A stretch of 64,000 nt of DNA from a bacterium (GCA_029977615.1 JAPOKO010000001.1:1-64000), one strand, 5' to 3'. Shown: positions 19,442-28,030, counted from the first letter of the stretch. Numbers and translations are program-made. The notes: generated by a model not told the origin, from the letters alone.

Positions 19442-20116
19442 GTGCATTTTGAGCGTTTCACTGAACTTTTCAGTATCCGCGGATCGGTTGTGCCTCTTGA
19501 TGAGGTACTGGCCCTTATTTGCCATTTCGCCGATGAGGACATTGAACCGCAACAGGTCATCACCCAACTCGATCAGTTGGCATCTACGGTCAATTCAACG
19601 AATGCTGTTGACTTAATGGCTGAACTGTTCGGTCCATCGGGATTCACTGGCAACTCCTTTGAGTATGACGATCCAAATAACTCATTAATGCTCCAAGTGA
19701 TCGCTAGACGTCTTGGAATCCCTATCACGCTTTGTGCACTTGCAATTGAAGTAGGTCGCAGAATTGACATAGATCTAGTCGGCATCGGAATGCCTGGACA
19801 TTTCCTTTGTAGGACTGCCTCTCAGATTGACCTCAAATTTTTCGATCCGTTCCACTCACCTCGACCTTTATCGGCAGATCAATGCAAAATGCTGTACGAA
19901 AATCTCACGCAGATTGATAATTGGAGCGCTGAATTCTTGGAGCCTTCCAGTTCGCGATTAATGGTGATTCGCGTTCTGAGCAACTTGAAGTCCATTTACA
20001 GAAGGCGGTCAGACGTGGCCAATTTGCGGTGGGTCATGCGTCTCCGCTCGGTAATCCCAGAAATTGCAGCCGGAGAATCAGTCGAATTTGCTCAATTGAT
20101 GCGTGGCTCCAATTAA
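19442..20116 (+). CDS. SirB1/transglutaminase-like protein
   Basis: A 224-residue protein of the SirB1 N-terminal (transglutaminase-like) family. IARRLGIPITLCALAIEVGRR near 100 and GIGMPGHFLCR near 127 are the characteristic blocks; the FFDPFHSPRPLS segment follows. No catalytic activity is established for the family. GTG 19442 is taken as start because TACAGT lies 6 nt upstream; the upstream extension is not protein-like. It is divergent from the acyl-CoA ligase operon, and the acyl-CoA dehydrogenase follows after 58 nt. Confidence 0.78.
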   Translation: MHFERFTELFSIRGSVVPLDEVLALICHFADEDIEPQQVITQLDQLASTVNSTNAVDLMAELFGPSGFTGNSFEYDDPNNSLMLQVIARRLGIPITLCALAIEVGRRIDIDLVGIGMPGHFLCRTASQIDLKFFDPFHSPRPLSADQCKMLYENLTQIDNWSAEFLEPSSSRLMVIRVLSNLKSIYRRRSDVANLRWVMRLRSVIPEIAAGESVEFAQLMRGSN

Positions 20117-20174
20117 CCAAACGGGTTAAGTCTGAATTAGCGTTTTAGAAGTTCGTTGAAGGGGGAAGCAAAGT

Positions 20175-21374
20175 ATGGCCGTTGAAGCATTGAGTGCTGA
20201 AGAAACACGTGTTGCGGAGTTAACCGATCAACTCATTTCGGAAAATCCGCCTGCGACCACTTCTGCAATTGCCTTTCTTGGTGCGCAGTTCGACTTGGGT
20301 TTGGCGTGGGTACATTTCCCAGTTGGTCATGGTGGTCTTGACCTGTCACCTAAATTCCAAAAAGTCATCAACGAGAAAATCGCTCGAGCTGGTGGGCCAA
20401 ACTCTTACGCACGAAACCCAATCGGATATGGCATGTGCGGTCCAACCGTTGTCGAGTGGGGCTCCGACGAGCAGAAACGACGATATTTACGTCCGCTATT
20501 CACCGGCGAAGAAATTTGGTGCCAATTGTTCTCTGAACCAGGCTCGGGTTCCGACTTTGCAGGTCTTTCTGCAAAGGGTGTGAAAGATGGTGACGAGTGG
20601 ATCGTGAATGGTCAGAAAGTGTGGACCACTCTCGCGCATCTTTCTAAGTGGGGACTCTTAGTAGTTCGTACCGACGCCGAGGCAGTGAAGCATGCTGGAC
20701 TTACTGCAGTGGTGGTGGACATGCATGGTCCGGGTGTTGAAGTGCGTCCATTGCGCCAAATGACCGGTGAAGCCGAATTCAACGAGGTGTACTTCACCGA
20801 CACTCGCATTCCGGTTTCAGAAACCCTTGGCAACGTGGGTGATGGCTGGCGAGTGAGTTTGACAACGTTGATGAACGAACGGGTTGCTATCGGTGGTGCT
20901 ATTCCACAAAAGGGTTCTGGTCCAATTCGTGAAGCTGTGAAGCTGTGGGAAAAGTTACCAGCCGAGCGTAAAGATGCTGCAACAAAAGAGAAGTTAATGA
21001 AGTTGTGGATCCGTTCCGAAGTTGCTCGTCTCACCAACATTCGTGCGGGTCAGAATCGAAAGGTCGGAGTCCCAGGTCCTGAAGGGTCAATTGGGAAAAT
21101 GGCAAGCGCAGATCTCAATAAAGAGACTTATGAATTCTGCATTGAGTTACTCGGTGCCGAAGGCATGTTGTATGGAAGCTACGAGATGGTTCGCCCAGAT
21201 TCGGCAATGTCCTTCGACTCAATTCCTAAGGCATTCTTGCGAGCACGTGCAAACAGCATTGAAGGCGGAACGTCAGAGGTGATGCGCAACATTTTGGGCG
21301 AGCGTGTTTTAGGTCTTCCAGGTGATGTGCGAGTAGACCGCGAGATGCCGTGGAGCAAAGTTCCGAGGAACTAA
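20175..21374 (+). CDS. Acyl-CoA dehydrogenase
   Basis: A 399-residue FAD-dependent acyl-CoA dehydrogenase. It shows the FAD/substrate loop WCQLFSEPGSGSDFAGL near 115, VNGQKVWTT near 144, and a C-terminal GGTSEVMRNILGERVLGLP. The family introduces the alpha-beta double bond in acyl-CoA and passes electrons to ETF; chain specificity is not readable. A strong Shine-Dalgarno site (GAAGGGGGA) precedes ATG 20175. The stop TAA directly abuts the stop of ispH on the other strand. Confidence 0.93.
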   Translation: MAVEALSAEETRVAELTDQLISENPPATTSAIAFLGAQFDLGLAWVHFPVGHGGLDLSPKFQKVINEKIARAGGPNSYARNPIGYGMCGPTVVEWGSDEQKRRYLRPLFTGEEIWCQLFSEPGSGSDFAGLSAKGVKDGDEWIVNGQKVWTTLAHLSKWGLLVVRTDAEAVKHAGLTAVVVDMHGPGVEVRPLRQMTGEAEFNEVYFTDTRIPVSETLGNVGDGWRVSLTTLMNERVAIGGAIPQKGSGPIREAVKLWEKLPAERKDAATKEKLMKLWIRSEVARLTNIRAGQNRKVGVPGPEGSIGKMASADLNKETYEFCIELLGAEGMLYGSYEMVRPDSAMSFDSIPKAFLRARANSIEGGTSEVMRNILGERVLGLPGDVRVDREMPWSKVPRN

Positions 21375-22430
21375 CTAGTCAAGCGACGAGAGTACGTCGC
21401 TAGCGCTTACTAAACGATCGTCCACGCTTGTTGCCGCAGAGACCGGTGCGCCAATCATGGCGAGCGCCGCAGTTTCAATTCCGGATTGCAACTGGCGAAT
21501 ATTTCTGGGCGGGGGAAAGTATTCCTCTTCGCGTGTAATTCTGACCTCTTCGACACCATGAGTTGGGTTGAGAAATGCCAGAACTTCATTCACCAGATCT
21601 TCGGGAGCCGAGGCGCCAGCAGTAACACCAACTACGCCATGCAGATCTCGCGGCAATTCGTCAACACTGTTTATGCGATACACATTTTTGCAACCTTCAT
21701 CATGTGCAAGCTTCTCGAGTGCTCGCGTGTTGGATGAATTCGCCGATCCAATAACTATGACTGAGTCGCATTGTGCGGCAATTTGTAGCAATGCACTCTG
21801 GCGGTTCGTGGTTGCGAAACACAAGTCACTTTTGCCAGGAGACCAAACGGATGGGTATTTCACTTTGACTGCTTCAGCAATGCCTGCCCAGTCTCGATGC
21901 GACAGCGTCGTTTGAGCGAGCAGCGCAACTGGCTCGGAAAAAGTTGGTAATGCTTCAACTTCTTCCATTGACTCAACTCGGGAAATGGAATCGGGCGCGA
22001 CTGCCATCGTTCCAACTGCTTCTTCGTGACCTTCGTGACCTACGTACACGATGCGGAAACCTTTTCCTGCTCGCACTCTGACTTCATGGTGCACCTTCGT
22101 GACCAGAGGGCAGACCGAGTCAACGACGTAACTTCCTCGTTGGCGTGCAAGCTCAACAACCTCAGGAGCAGAGCCATGGGCAGAGAGCATGATGGGCATG
22201 CCAATTGGAACTTCAGAAACATCGTCTACGAATATGACTCCTAACTTCAGGAATCGATCGACTACTGCGCGATTATGCACAATCTCGTGGTAGCAGTAAA
22301 CGGGTGCAGGAAAGGTGCGCACCATCCATGCCAGTGCTTTGATTGCCATTTCAACGCCAGCACAAAAACCTCGTGGGGCAGCAAGCAGAACGCGCTCAAC
22401 ACCGTGTGCAGATTCAGCCAAATTTTGCAT
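21375..22430 (-). CDS. ispH: 4-hydroxy-3-methylbut-2-enyl diphosphate reductase
   Basis: A 351-residue [4Fe-4S] enzyme, the last step of the MEP isoprenoid pathway making IPP and DMAPP. The cluster cysteines are in APRGFCAGV (about 18), VDSVCPLV near 100 and CFATTNRQ near 198; GHEGHEEAVG carries a catalytic His. I chose ATG 22430 because the family consensus begins just after it and TATTGT lies 8 nt upstream; a 70-codon extension upstream is not family-like. It is divergent from der. Confidence 0.93.
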   Translation of the reverse strand: MQNLAESAHGVERVLLAAPRGFCAGVEMAIKALAWMVRTFPAPVYCYHEIVHNRAVVDRFLKLGVIFVDDVSEVPIGMPIMLSAHGSAPEVVELARQRGSYVVDSVCPLVTKVHHEVRVRAGKGFRIVYVGHEGHEEAVGTMAVAPDSISRVESMEEVEALPTFSEPVALLAQTTLSHRDWAGIAEAVKVKYPSVWSPGKSDLCFATTNRQSALLQIAAQCDSVIVIGSANSSNTRALEKLAHDEGCKNVYRINSVDELPRDLHGVVGVTAGASAPEDLVNEVLAFLNPTHGVEEVRITREEEYFPPPRNIRQLQSGIETAALAMIGAPVSAATSVDDRLVSASDVLSSLD

Positions 22431-22438
22431 CTGGCAAC

Positions 22439-22444
22439 ACAATA
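22439..22444 (-). promoter_or_regulatory. -10 TATTGT of ispH
   Basis: TATTGT lies 8 nt before ATG 22430 on the minus strand. Confidence 0.45.
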
Positions 22445-22496
22445 CTGCAGTGATTTTCCTGCTTTGGAGTTCAGACCATTGTTTCAATGTCGAGAG

Positions 22497-22502
22497 TAGA
22501 AT
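22497..22502 (+). promoter_or_regulatory. -10 TAGAAT of der
   Basis: TAGAAT lies 6 nt before the GTG of der; a good -10 box in a leaderless arrangement. Confidence 0.65.
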
Positions 22503-22508
22503 GAACGA

Positions 22509-23846
22509 GTGACAACCGAATTGGAAAACGAAACCCCTTCGGCTCTTCCGACGGTAGTCATTGTTGGTAGGCCTAATGTTGGCAAGAGCACACTGTTCAA
22601 CCGATTTATGGGTTCGCAGGTGGCAATTGTTGAGGACCAACCAGGAATAACCCGAGATCGCTTTGAACGTGAAGTCGAGTGGACAGGCAAGAAGTTCAAT
22701 CTGGTCGACACCGGTGGATGGATGCCGGGTGGCTCAGAACTGGATGCCAAGGTAAGTCGTCAGGTAGAAGAAGCTGCAAAGACAGCGAGTTTGGTGCTGT
22801 TTGTCGTCGATACCGCTATCGGTGTCACTGATGATGACGAGCAAATTGGTTTGTGGCTTCGTCGCCTGAAGTGTCCTGTCATCGTTGTCAGCAACAAGAT
22901 CGACTCAGATAAGCGTGAAGCCGATCGATGGGATTTCCTCAAACTTGGATTTGGTGATCCGGTGCCAGTTTCTGCATTGCACGGGCGAAAATCAGGCGAC
23001 TTGCTCGACATGATTTTAGAGATTGTTGATGCGCCTGATACCGAAGAAGAAGTTGTTCTCCCTCGCGGTGTTTCGGGAATTCCGCGCGTGTCCATTGTGG
23101 GTCGCCCAAACGTGGGTAAAAGCACATTGTTCAACAGTCTGGTTGGCGAAGACAGATCCATTACCCATGACATGGCGGGAACCACCCGAGACGCAATTGA
23201 CACGCAGGTAGATACTCCCGACGGCCCAATAGTTTTTGTTGATACGGCAGGGATGCGTCGGAAGAGCCAGGTCGATGAATCTGCCGAGTACTACTCATTT
23301 GTTCGCGCATTGCGTGCAGTTGATGAATCATACGTTGCCTTGCTCGTAATCGATGCACAAGAAGGAATAACAAACCAAGATCAACGTCTTGCTGAACGCA
23401 TTGATGCTGCGGGATGCCCAGTCATTGTGGTGTTGAACAAGTGGGAAACGCTTGATGCGGATGGACGCGAGCGCATTGATACGGAAATGACGCGGAAGTT
23501 GTATTTCATCGGAGATGCTCCAGTGCTCAAACTCTCAGCACTTACCGGCAAAGGGGTTCACCGGCTTCTCCCAATTTTGCAAGAGTGCATAGTTGACTAC
23601 CACAAACGTGTTCCAACAAAAGACGTGAATCGTGTGATCGCGGAAGCACAACAAAAGCAGCCAGCGGGCGCCGGCGCTCGCGTGCTGTATGCATTGCAAG
23701 GCGCAAATGATCCTCCAACATTCACATTGTTCGTGAACAGGGAATTACCTCAGCATTATTTGCGCTATCTCGAACGATGTATTCGTGAAAAGTTTGAATT
23801 CGGATCTACGCCAATCAAGTTGCGTGTTCGTAAGCGATCGGACTGA
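22509..23846 (+). CDS. der: Ribosome-assembly GTPase Der (EngA)
   Basis: A 445-residue GTPase with two tandem G domains and a C-terminal KH-like domain, needed for 50S maturation. G1 motifs are VGRPNVGKST near 18 and again near 197; G3 motifs are DTGG and DTAG; G4 motifs are SNKID and LNKWE. The C-terminus FGSTPIKLRVRKR is the Der signature. The GTG start follows TAGAAT by 6 nt. The next small gene begins 11 nt after the stop. Confidence 0.95.
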   Translation: MTTELENETPSALPTVVIVGRPNVGKSTLFNRFMGSQVAIVEDQPGITRDRFEREVEWTGKKFNLVDTGGWMPGGSELDAKVSRQVEEAAKTASLVLFVVDTAIGVTDDDEQIGLWLRRLKCPVIVVSNKIDSDKREADRWDFLKLGFGDPVPVSALHGRKSGDLLDMILEIVDAPDTEEEVVLPRGVSGIPRVSIVGRPNVGKSTLFNSLVGEDRSITHDMAGTTRDAIDTQVDTPDGPIVFVDTAGMRRKSQVDESAEYYSFVRALRAVDESYVALLVIDAQEGITNQDQRLAERIDAAGCPVIVVLNKWETLDADGRERIDTEMTRKLYFIGDAPVLKLSALTGKGVHRLLPILQECIVDYHKRVPTKDVNRVIAEAQQKQPAGAGARVLYALQGANDPPTFTLFVNRELPQHYLRYLERCIREKFEFGSTPIKLRVRKRSD

Positions 23847-23857
23847 AGTACAGCATC

Positions 23858-24109
23858 ATGCCGTGGTGTGAACCATGTTCAAAATATTTAGCGCCTAGCG
23901 CCGTATCTCAAGATGGTCGTTGTCCAAATTGCTCAACAGAGATTGAAGTTGCCAATGCGCATGGCACCATCACTGCCAAGAATCTTGATTTAAAGAAGCT
24001 TGCAGGAACTGACGGCGAAGAAGACGTTCCGTTGCCGTGGCACTTCAAATTATTGGTTGGTGCACTAGTGCTGTACCTCTCGTGGCGAGTTATCGAACTG
24101 TTCCGTTAG
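23858..24109 (+). CDS. Small zinc-ribbon membrane protein
   Basis: An 83-residue protein. The N-terminus has a CxxC...CxxC zinc ribbon (C4, C7, C22, C25; PWCEPC and GRCPNC). A single hydrophobic segment near the C-terminus (about 62-80, LLVGALVLYLSWRVIELF) suggests a tail-anchored membrane protein. Comparable proteins occur in other actinobacteria, and I know no function. It is 11 nt after der and may be read with it. tRNA-Pro follows. Confidence 0.75.
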   Translation: MPWCEPCSKYLAPSAVSQDGRCPNCSTEIEVANAHGTITAKNLDLKKLAGTDGEEDVPLPWHFKLLVGALVLYLSWRVIELFR

Positions 24110-24122
24110 GCTCGGCAAGATA

Positions 24123-24197
24123 CGGGCTGTAGCGCAGCTTGGTTAGCGCGCTTGTCTGGGGGACAAGAGGTCGTGGGTTCAAATCCCGCCAGCCCGA
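24123..24197 (+). tRNA. tRNA-Pro (anticodon GGG)
   Basis: A 75-nt cloverleaf. The acceptor stem CGGGCTG (24123-24129) pairs with CAGCCCG (24190-24196), with discriminator A24197. The D arm is GCGC...GCGC, the anticodon arm CTTGT-CTGGGGG-ACAAG gives anticodon GGG, and the T arm has GTGGGTTCAAATCCCGC. The CCA end is not encoded. It reads proline CCC and CCU codons. Confidence 0.95.
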
Positions 24198-24220
24198 CTC
24201 TGCATACTCATACTGATTAA

Positions 24221-25054
24221 TTAAATGCTGACGAGCACTAAAGCCGCAGCAGCTAAAACCATTCCCACGGTTTGTGAACGATGGAGTCGTTCATGATCGA
24301 ATTTCATTGCGAGTGCAACAGTCGAAACAGGGTACAAAGCCACGATCACAGAGACAAGCGACATCAATCCCATGCTGGTTGCTGCAAGGTATAAACCATT
24401 AGCCGAGGTGTCCAGAACACCCGCAAGAATGGCAAAGCCGAATGCTTTCTTAGGTACGTGGATGCGTTTTGTTTGGAGCAATGCAATAAGTGCAACTGTG
24501 GGCACGCTGACCATGCGCTGACCAAACAAGGGCCACAGTCCATTGTCATGGCTTGCATTTCCCATGCACACGAAAATCATGCCAAAGCCGAAACCAGCCG
24601 CAACTGCCATCCAGATCGCGCTTATTGAAGTTGGGAGATCGTGGTGATCAAGAACATCCCCTACGAGAGCAACGGCAACGACCGCAATGGCTATACCAAG
24701 CCAGGCGAGCGATGAAGGGCGCTCACCCTGCAGGACTCCAGCGAGCACGGGAACGGATAATCCAATGACTGCGGTGATCGGTGCAATAACGGTCATTGAG
24801 CCTTTCGACATGGCTTGGTAAAACGCAACTAAGGCGATGGCTCCTCCGAATCCACCGCCCGTAGTCCACATCCAACTTTCGGCGGGCATAACGGGCGTTT
24901 GGGCAAACAACAAAAATATGCCGATAAACACAAAAGCCACCGCCTGACCGAAGAACGTTATTGATGCGGCGTGGGCAAGACGGGCACCGCGACTTCCTGC
25001 ATAATCAGCGACACCGTAAAACGTCGCGGCACACAACGCCAAGATCACTGTCAT
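24221..25054 (-). CDS. EamA-family (DMT) membrane transporter
   Basis: A 277-residue integral membrane protein with about ten hydrophobic helices in two repeated halves, the EamA/drug-metabolite-transporter plan. The N-terminal helix ILALCAATFYGVADYAGSRGAR and the mid-protein GLSVPVLAGVLQGERPSSLAWLGI (end of the first EamA unit) are typical. Substrate is unknown. I chose ATG 25054, at which the first membrane helix begins; longer in-frame starts overlap the divergent DUF554 gene. No clear Shine-Dalgarno or spaced -10 box is seen. Confidence 0.82.
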   Translation of the reverse strand: MTVILALCAATFYGVADYAGSRGARLAHAASITFFGQAVAFVFIGIFLLFAQTPVMPAESWMWTTGGGFGGAIALVAFYQAMSKGSMTVIAPITAVIGLSVPVLAGVLQGERPSSLAWLGIAIAVVAVALVGDVLDHHDLPTSISAIWMAVAAGFGFGMIFVCMGNASHDNGLWPLFGQRMVSVPTVALIALLQTKRIHVPKKAFGFAILAGVLDTSANGLYLAATSMGLMSLVSVIVALYPVSTVALAMKFDHERLHRSQTVGMVLAAAALVLVSI

Positions 25055-25055
25055 A

Positions 25056-25061
25056 TAGCGT
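25056..25061 (+). promoter_or_regulatory. -10 TAGCGT of DUF554 gene
   Basis: TAGCGT lies 6 nt before GTG 25068, inside the 13-bp gap to the divergent EamA start. Confidence 0.5.
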
Positions 25062-25067
25062 GGTCGT

Positions 25068-25778
25068 GTGGTCGGCCTTGGAACATTAATCAATACTGCC
25101 ACAGTGCTGATTGGTGGCATGGTTGGGATCGCAATGGGAGACAAGATCCCCGACCGAATTCGAATCATCGTTGTGCAAGTCATCGGAATGGTGACCATTG
25201 GTCTTGGTCTGAATGATCTACTAAAAACTCACAACATGGTTTTCCCGCTGTTGGGGATGGTTTTTGGTGCAGTCATTGGTGAATTGTTGCGCATTGAAGA
25301 CCGACTTGAAGGCATTGGAGAAGTAATTCGCAAGCGTTTTGCGAAGCGACAAGATCCAGGCCCATTCATTTCTGGTTTCGTTACTGCGACGCTGTTGTTT
25401 TGCATTGGTCCGCTTACCATTCTTGGCGCCATACAAGATGCATCTGGAGCAACGCCTCAGTTGTACATCATCAAGGGAACGCTCGACGGTTTCATGAGTG
25501 TCATTTTTGGTGCGATCCATGGAGTCGGAGTGCTATTCAGTGCTGTCAGTGTGTTTGTTGTGCAAGGAACGCTGACCTTGTTCGGCACGCAACTCGACTC
25601 TCTGTTGAATGACCGAATGCGGATTGAACTTTTTGCCACGGGCGGCCTAGCAGTCATGGCGATTGGTCTAAATTTGCTGGACATTAAAAAGATTCGTTTG
25701 GGTTCGCTGCTTCCTGGCCTGATTGTTACTCCGATTTTGGTGCAGCTCTTCGCAGACAATACGGGACTGCTGAGATAG
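25068..25778 (+). CDS. DUF554 family membrane protein
   Basis: A 236-residue protein with about seven hydrophobic segments. GTLINTATVLIGGMVGI at the N-terminus, GAVIGELLRIEDRLEGIGE near 64-82 and FCIGPLTILGAIQDAS near 113 are DUF554 hallmarks. It is probably a cytoplasmic-membrane transporter; no substrate is established. GTG 25068 is 13 bp from the divergent EamA start. The SRAP gene begins 6 nt after its stop, so they may form one unit. Confidence 0.85.
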   Translation: MVGLGTLINTATVLIGGMVGIAMGDKIPDRIRIIVVQVIGMVTIGLGLNDLLKTHNMVFPLLGMVFGAVIGELLRIEDRLEGIGEVIRKRFAKRQDPGPFISGFVTATLLFCIGPLTILGAIQDASGATPQLYIIKGTLDGFMSVIFGAIHGVGVLFSAVSVFVVQGTLTLFGTQLDSLLNDRMRIELFATGGLAVMAIGLNLLDIKKIRLGSLLPGLIVTPILVQLFADNTGLLR

Positions 25779-25784
25779 TCAAAT

Positions 25785-26522
25785 ATGTGTGGAAGGTATG
25801 TGCGCAAAACTGGCGCGCTAGAAATTGCAAACGCTTTTTCTGCAGTTGCAATTTCTAGAGCCGAACTTTCACTGAACTTCAATATTTCTCCCACAAGCGA
25901 TGTGTACGTTTTGCGAGGCGTCGAGGGTCTAGTGCAGCTCGATGTGATGTCGTGGGGTCTGGTTCCAGTATGGGCAAAAGATGTGTCACGAGCTGCGAGT
26001 TTGATCAACGCTCGATCAGAATCGGTCGCCGAGAAGCCTTCGTTTCGTAACCTGATCAGTCGTCATCGCTGTGTGATGCCGATGAACGCATATTACGAAT
26101 GGAAACCGATGAGGAAATCGGGAAAGGCAATGAAGCAACCATTTGCATTCTTTCCCGGAAAAGAATCTGGATATGACCACAAATCCCATTTTGCGGTTGC
26201 ATCATTGTGGTCGACGTGGCGCGATGTTGATGGGCGAGAGCTCAATACCTGCGTGGCATTGACGACGGAGGCCAATGAGCGGGTGTCGCAAGTGCACAAC
26301 AGAATGCCCGTGTTGCTCACTCAGGACGGAATTGCGCAATGGCTCTCAGAGGATGTAGTCGCTCCGCTACATCTTGCGCAAGGAATTCCCGATGAGGCCG
26401 TTTCTTATTACCCAGTGTCAACCGAAGTGAATAATGCGCGAAATCACGGTCCACATTTACTTCAAGAAATCTCGCTTAGTGCTGAGCCTGAAGTTGACGA
26501 AAAACCAGAAACGCTGTTTTAG
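25785..26522 (+). CDS. SOS response-associated peptidase (SRAP/HMCES-type)
   Basis: A 245-residue SRAP protein. It starts MCGRYV, and after Met removal Cys2 is the residue that crosslinks to abasic sites in single-stranded DNA. WGLVPVWAKD near 65, INARSESVAEKPSFR near 83 and CVMPMNAYYEWK near 104 (catalytic Glu) are conserved, as are HNRMPVLL and the active-site region after it. The family shields abasic sites at replication forks. The last four bases (TTAG) are also the stop of the HIT gene on the other strand. Confidence 0.92.
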   Translation: MCGRYVRKTGALEIANAFSAVAISRAELSLNFNISPTSDVYVLRGVEGLVQLDVMSWGLVPVWAKDVSRAASLINARSESVAEKPSFRNLISRHRCVMPMNAYYEWKPMRKSGKAMKQPFAFFPGKESGYDHKSHFAVASLWSTWRDVDGRELNTCVALTTEANERVSQVHNRMPVLLTQDGIAQWLSEDVVAPLHLAQGIPDEAVSYYPVSTEVNNARNHGPHLLQEISLSAEPEVDEKPETLF

Positions 26523-26914
26523 GAAAGCGCTGCTGAAATAGTTGCGGCAGCTGCAGCGAGGTCGTCAAAGTCGACACTGGTCGCAGCGTTATCGAAGGAT
26601 ACGTCGGCAATGGTTGAGGCGGGAATGACATGTAGATGGCAGTTAGGTACTTCAAAGCCAGCAATGATGAGTGCTACTCGCGAGCATTGCAGAACCTGCT
26701 TTTGAGCACTTGCGATACGTTTGGCAACAGCAAAGCAGTGTTGCGAAACATCATTGGGTAGGTCGGTCCATTGGTCCACTTCATCTCGTGGAACGACAAG
26801 CACGTGACCACGCGCAATCGGGTTGATAGTCATGAATGCGACGCACACCTCGTCGGTGTATACAAATGTTCCCGGCAGTTCACCTGCAATAATTTGCGTA
26901 AATACTGAAGCCAT
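26519..26914 (-). CDS. HIT-family nucleotide hydrolase/transferase with altered triad
   Basis: A 131-residue HIT protein. FTQIIAGELPGTFVYTDE at the N-terminus and INPIARGHVLVVPRDEVD near 44 are typical of HINT-like enzymes. The active-site motif reads VPNCHLHVIP, so the first His of H-x-H-x-H is Asn while the middle nucleophile and last His remain. Substrate is probably a nucleoside phosphoramidate or dinucleotide. ATG 26914 is supported by the family start and by TACTGT 7 nt upstream. It is divergent from pgsA. Confidence 0.85.
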   Translation of the reverse strand: MASVFTQIIAGELPGTFVYTDEVCVAFMTINPIARGHVLVVPRDEVDQWTDLPNDVSQHCFAVAKRIASAQKQVLQCSRVALIIAGFEVPNCHLHVIPASTIADVSFDNAATSVDFDDLAAAAATISAALS

Positions 26915-26921
26915 TGCGTTA

Positions 26922-26927
26922 ACAGTA
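26922..26927 (-). promoter_or_regulatory. -10 TACTGT of HIT gene
   Basis: TACTGT lies 7 nt before ATG 26914. Confidence 0.5.
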
Positions 26928-26940
26928 CAGCGAATGCTTG

Positions 26941-26946
26941 TATTGT
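26941..26946 (+). promoter_or_regulatory. -10 TATTGT of pgsA
   Basis: TATTGT lies 6 nt before GTG 26953 and selects that codon over the ATG at 26974. Confidence 0.5.
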
Positions 26947-26952
26947 CGCTGT

Positions 26953-27552
26953 GTGAACGACAATCAGACAAGCATGTGGTCGGGCATGCTGAGTATCCCA
27001 AATTTCATTACCTTGGCCCGTCTGTGTGTCCTTCCGCTTTTTCTCTATTTGCTCTTCGCAAAAGAAGAACGTGCTGGCGCAGCACTATTGCTTGGCGTTC
27101 TGGGGATGACCGATTGGGTAGATGGATGGTTCGCACGAAAGTTCAATCAAGTTTCAACCTTTGGCTCGGTCTTTGACCCAACGGTTGACCGCGTGTTGTT
27201 CGTGGTCAGCGCTGTCAGCGTTCTGATCGACGGAGCGGTGCCCATGTGGTTATGTATCGCCATTTTGGTTCGTGAAATACTTGTCGGGGCAATGATGCTG
27301 GTGGCAACCATGATGGGAATGGAGCGCTTTCCTGTCAGCAACAACGGAAAGTGGTACACATTTTTGCTCATGATGGCAGTCCCATTGCTGTTGTTGGCCG
27401 GAAGCACCCACGTCACGGCCGATGTCGCACGAGTTGTGGGCTGGTTGTGCGCAATCCCAGGTTTAGCGCTGTCGTATTACACCGCTGTGACGTACGTGCC
27501 CATCGTTCGCCTGAATCTTCGGAAGGGGAGAGCTGCCAAAGGGCTACGGTAG
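26953..27552 (+). CDS. pgsA: CDP-alcohol phosphatidyltransferase (PgsA-like)
   Basis: A 199-residue membrane enzyme. The CDP-OH-P signature D-x2-D-G-x2-A-R-x8-G-x3-D-x3-D is complete in TDWVDGWFARKFN and GSVFDPTVDR (about 55-80). About five hydrophobic helices follow SIPNFITLARLCVLPLFL. The family joins CDP-diacylglycerol to glycerol 3-phosphate (PGP synthase) or another alcohol; PgsA is the most likely but cardiolipin or PI synthase types are not excluded. Start GTG 26953 rests on the -10 box; ATG 26974 is the alternative. The neighbouring FHA gene's promoter overlaps its stop. Confidence 0.85.
   Translation: MNDNQTSMWSGMLSIPNFITLARLCVLPLFLYLLFAKEERAGAALLLGVLGMTDWVDGWFARKFNQVSTFGSVFDPTVDRVLFVVSAVSVLIDGAVPMWLCIAILVREILVGAMMLVATMMGMERFPVSNNGKWYTFLLMMAVPLLLLAGSTHVTADVARVVGWLCAIPGLALSYYTAVTYVPIVRLNLRKGRAAKGLR
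27545..27550 (+). promoter_or_regulatory. -10 TACGGT of FHA gene
   Basis: TACGGT lies 6 nt before ATG 27557 and is built from the last codons of pgsA, ending on the T of its TAG stop. Confidence 0.55.
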
Positions 27553-27556
27553 GGGT

Positions 27557-28030
27557 ATGTCGTACGTGTTTTGCAACAGTTGCGGTCATCGCAACCCACC
27601 GCAATCAGGGTTCTGTTCGGCCTGCGGTTCAGTTCTTGATCAACCAGAAGAGAGAACGATCGTTCTTGCAAAAGTTGATCCGCTGCAGGATGCTCCGGGC
27701 GACGCAGACAATGTCTCACTGTCTAGTGCAGAGTTGCATTCAGGAAAGGGTCTGCTCGTCATTCGCTCTGGTGCGCAAAGTGGCAATCGCTATGTCGTCG
27801 AAAGTCTTACAACAATTGGGCGTCACCCAGAGAGTGCAATCTGTCTCGATGACGTAACAGTTTCGCGTCGCCACGCACAAGTTGTACTCGACAATGGTCG
27901 TTACGTCGTACGAGATCTTGGTTCACTCAATGGCACCTATGTCAATCAGATGCGAATTGATGAATTGGCACTTGAACAAGGTGACGAATTGCAGATTGGC
28001 AAGTATCGCATGGTGTTTTTCAATGGATGA
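27557..28030 (+). CDS. Zinc-ribbon plus FHA-domain signalling protein (GarA-like)
   Basis: A 157-residue protein. An N-terminal zinc ribbon (C6, C9, C20, C23) precedes a C-terminal FHA domain (about 66-155) with GRHPES, SRRHA and LGSLNGTYVN, which bind phosphothreonine. Gene order (FHA, MerR, DUF151, MerR) equals mycobacterial garA (Rv1827) to Rv1830, so it is a GarA-like regulator of central metabolism under Ser/Thr kinases. T34 in EERTIV could be the phosphorylation site, but the mycobacterial ETTS motif is not present as such. It overlaps the next gene by 8 nt. Confidence 0.85.
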   Translation: MSYVFCNSCGHRNPPQSGFCSACGSVLDQPEERTIVLAKVDPLQDAPGDADNVSLSSAELHSGKGLLVIRSGAQSGNRYVVESLTTIGRHPESAICLDDVTVSRRHAQVVLDNGRYVVRDLGSLNGTYVNQMRIDELALEQGDELQIGKYRMVFFNG

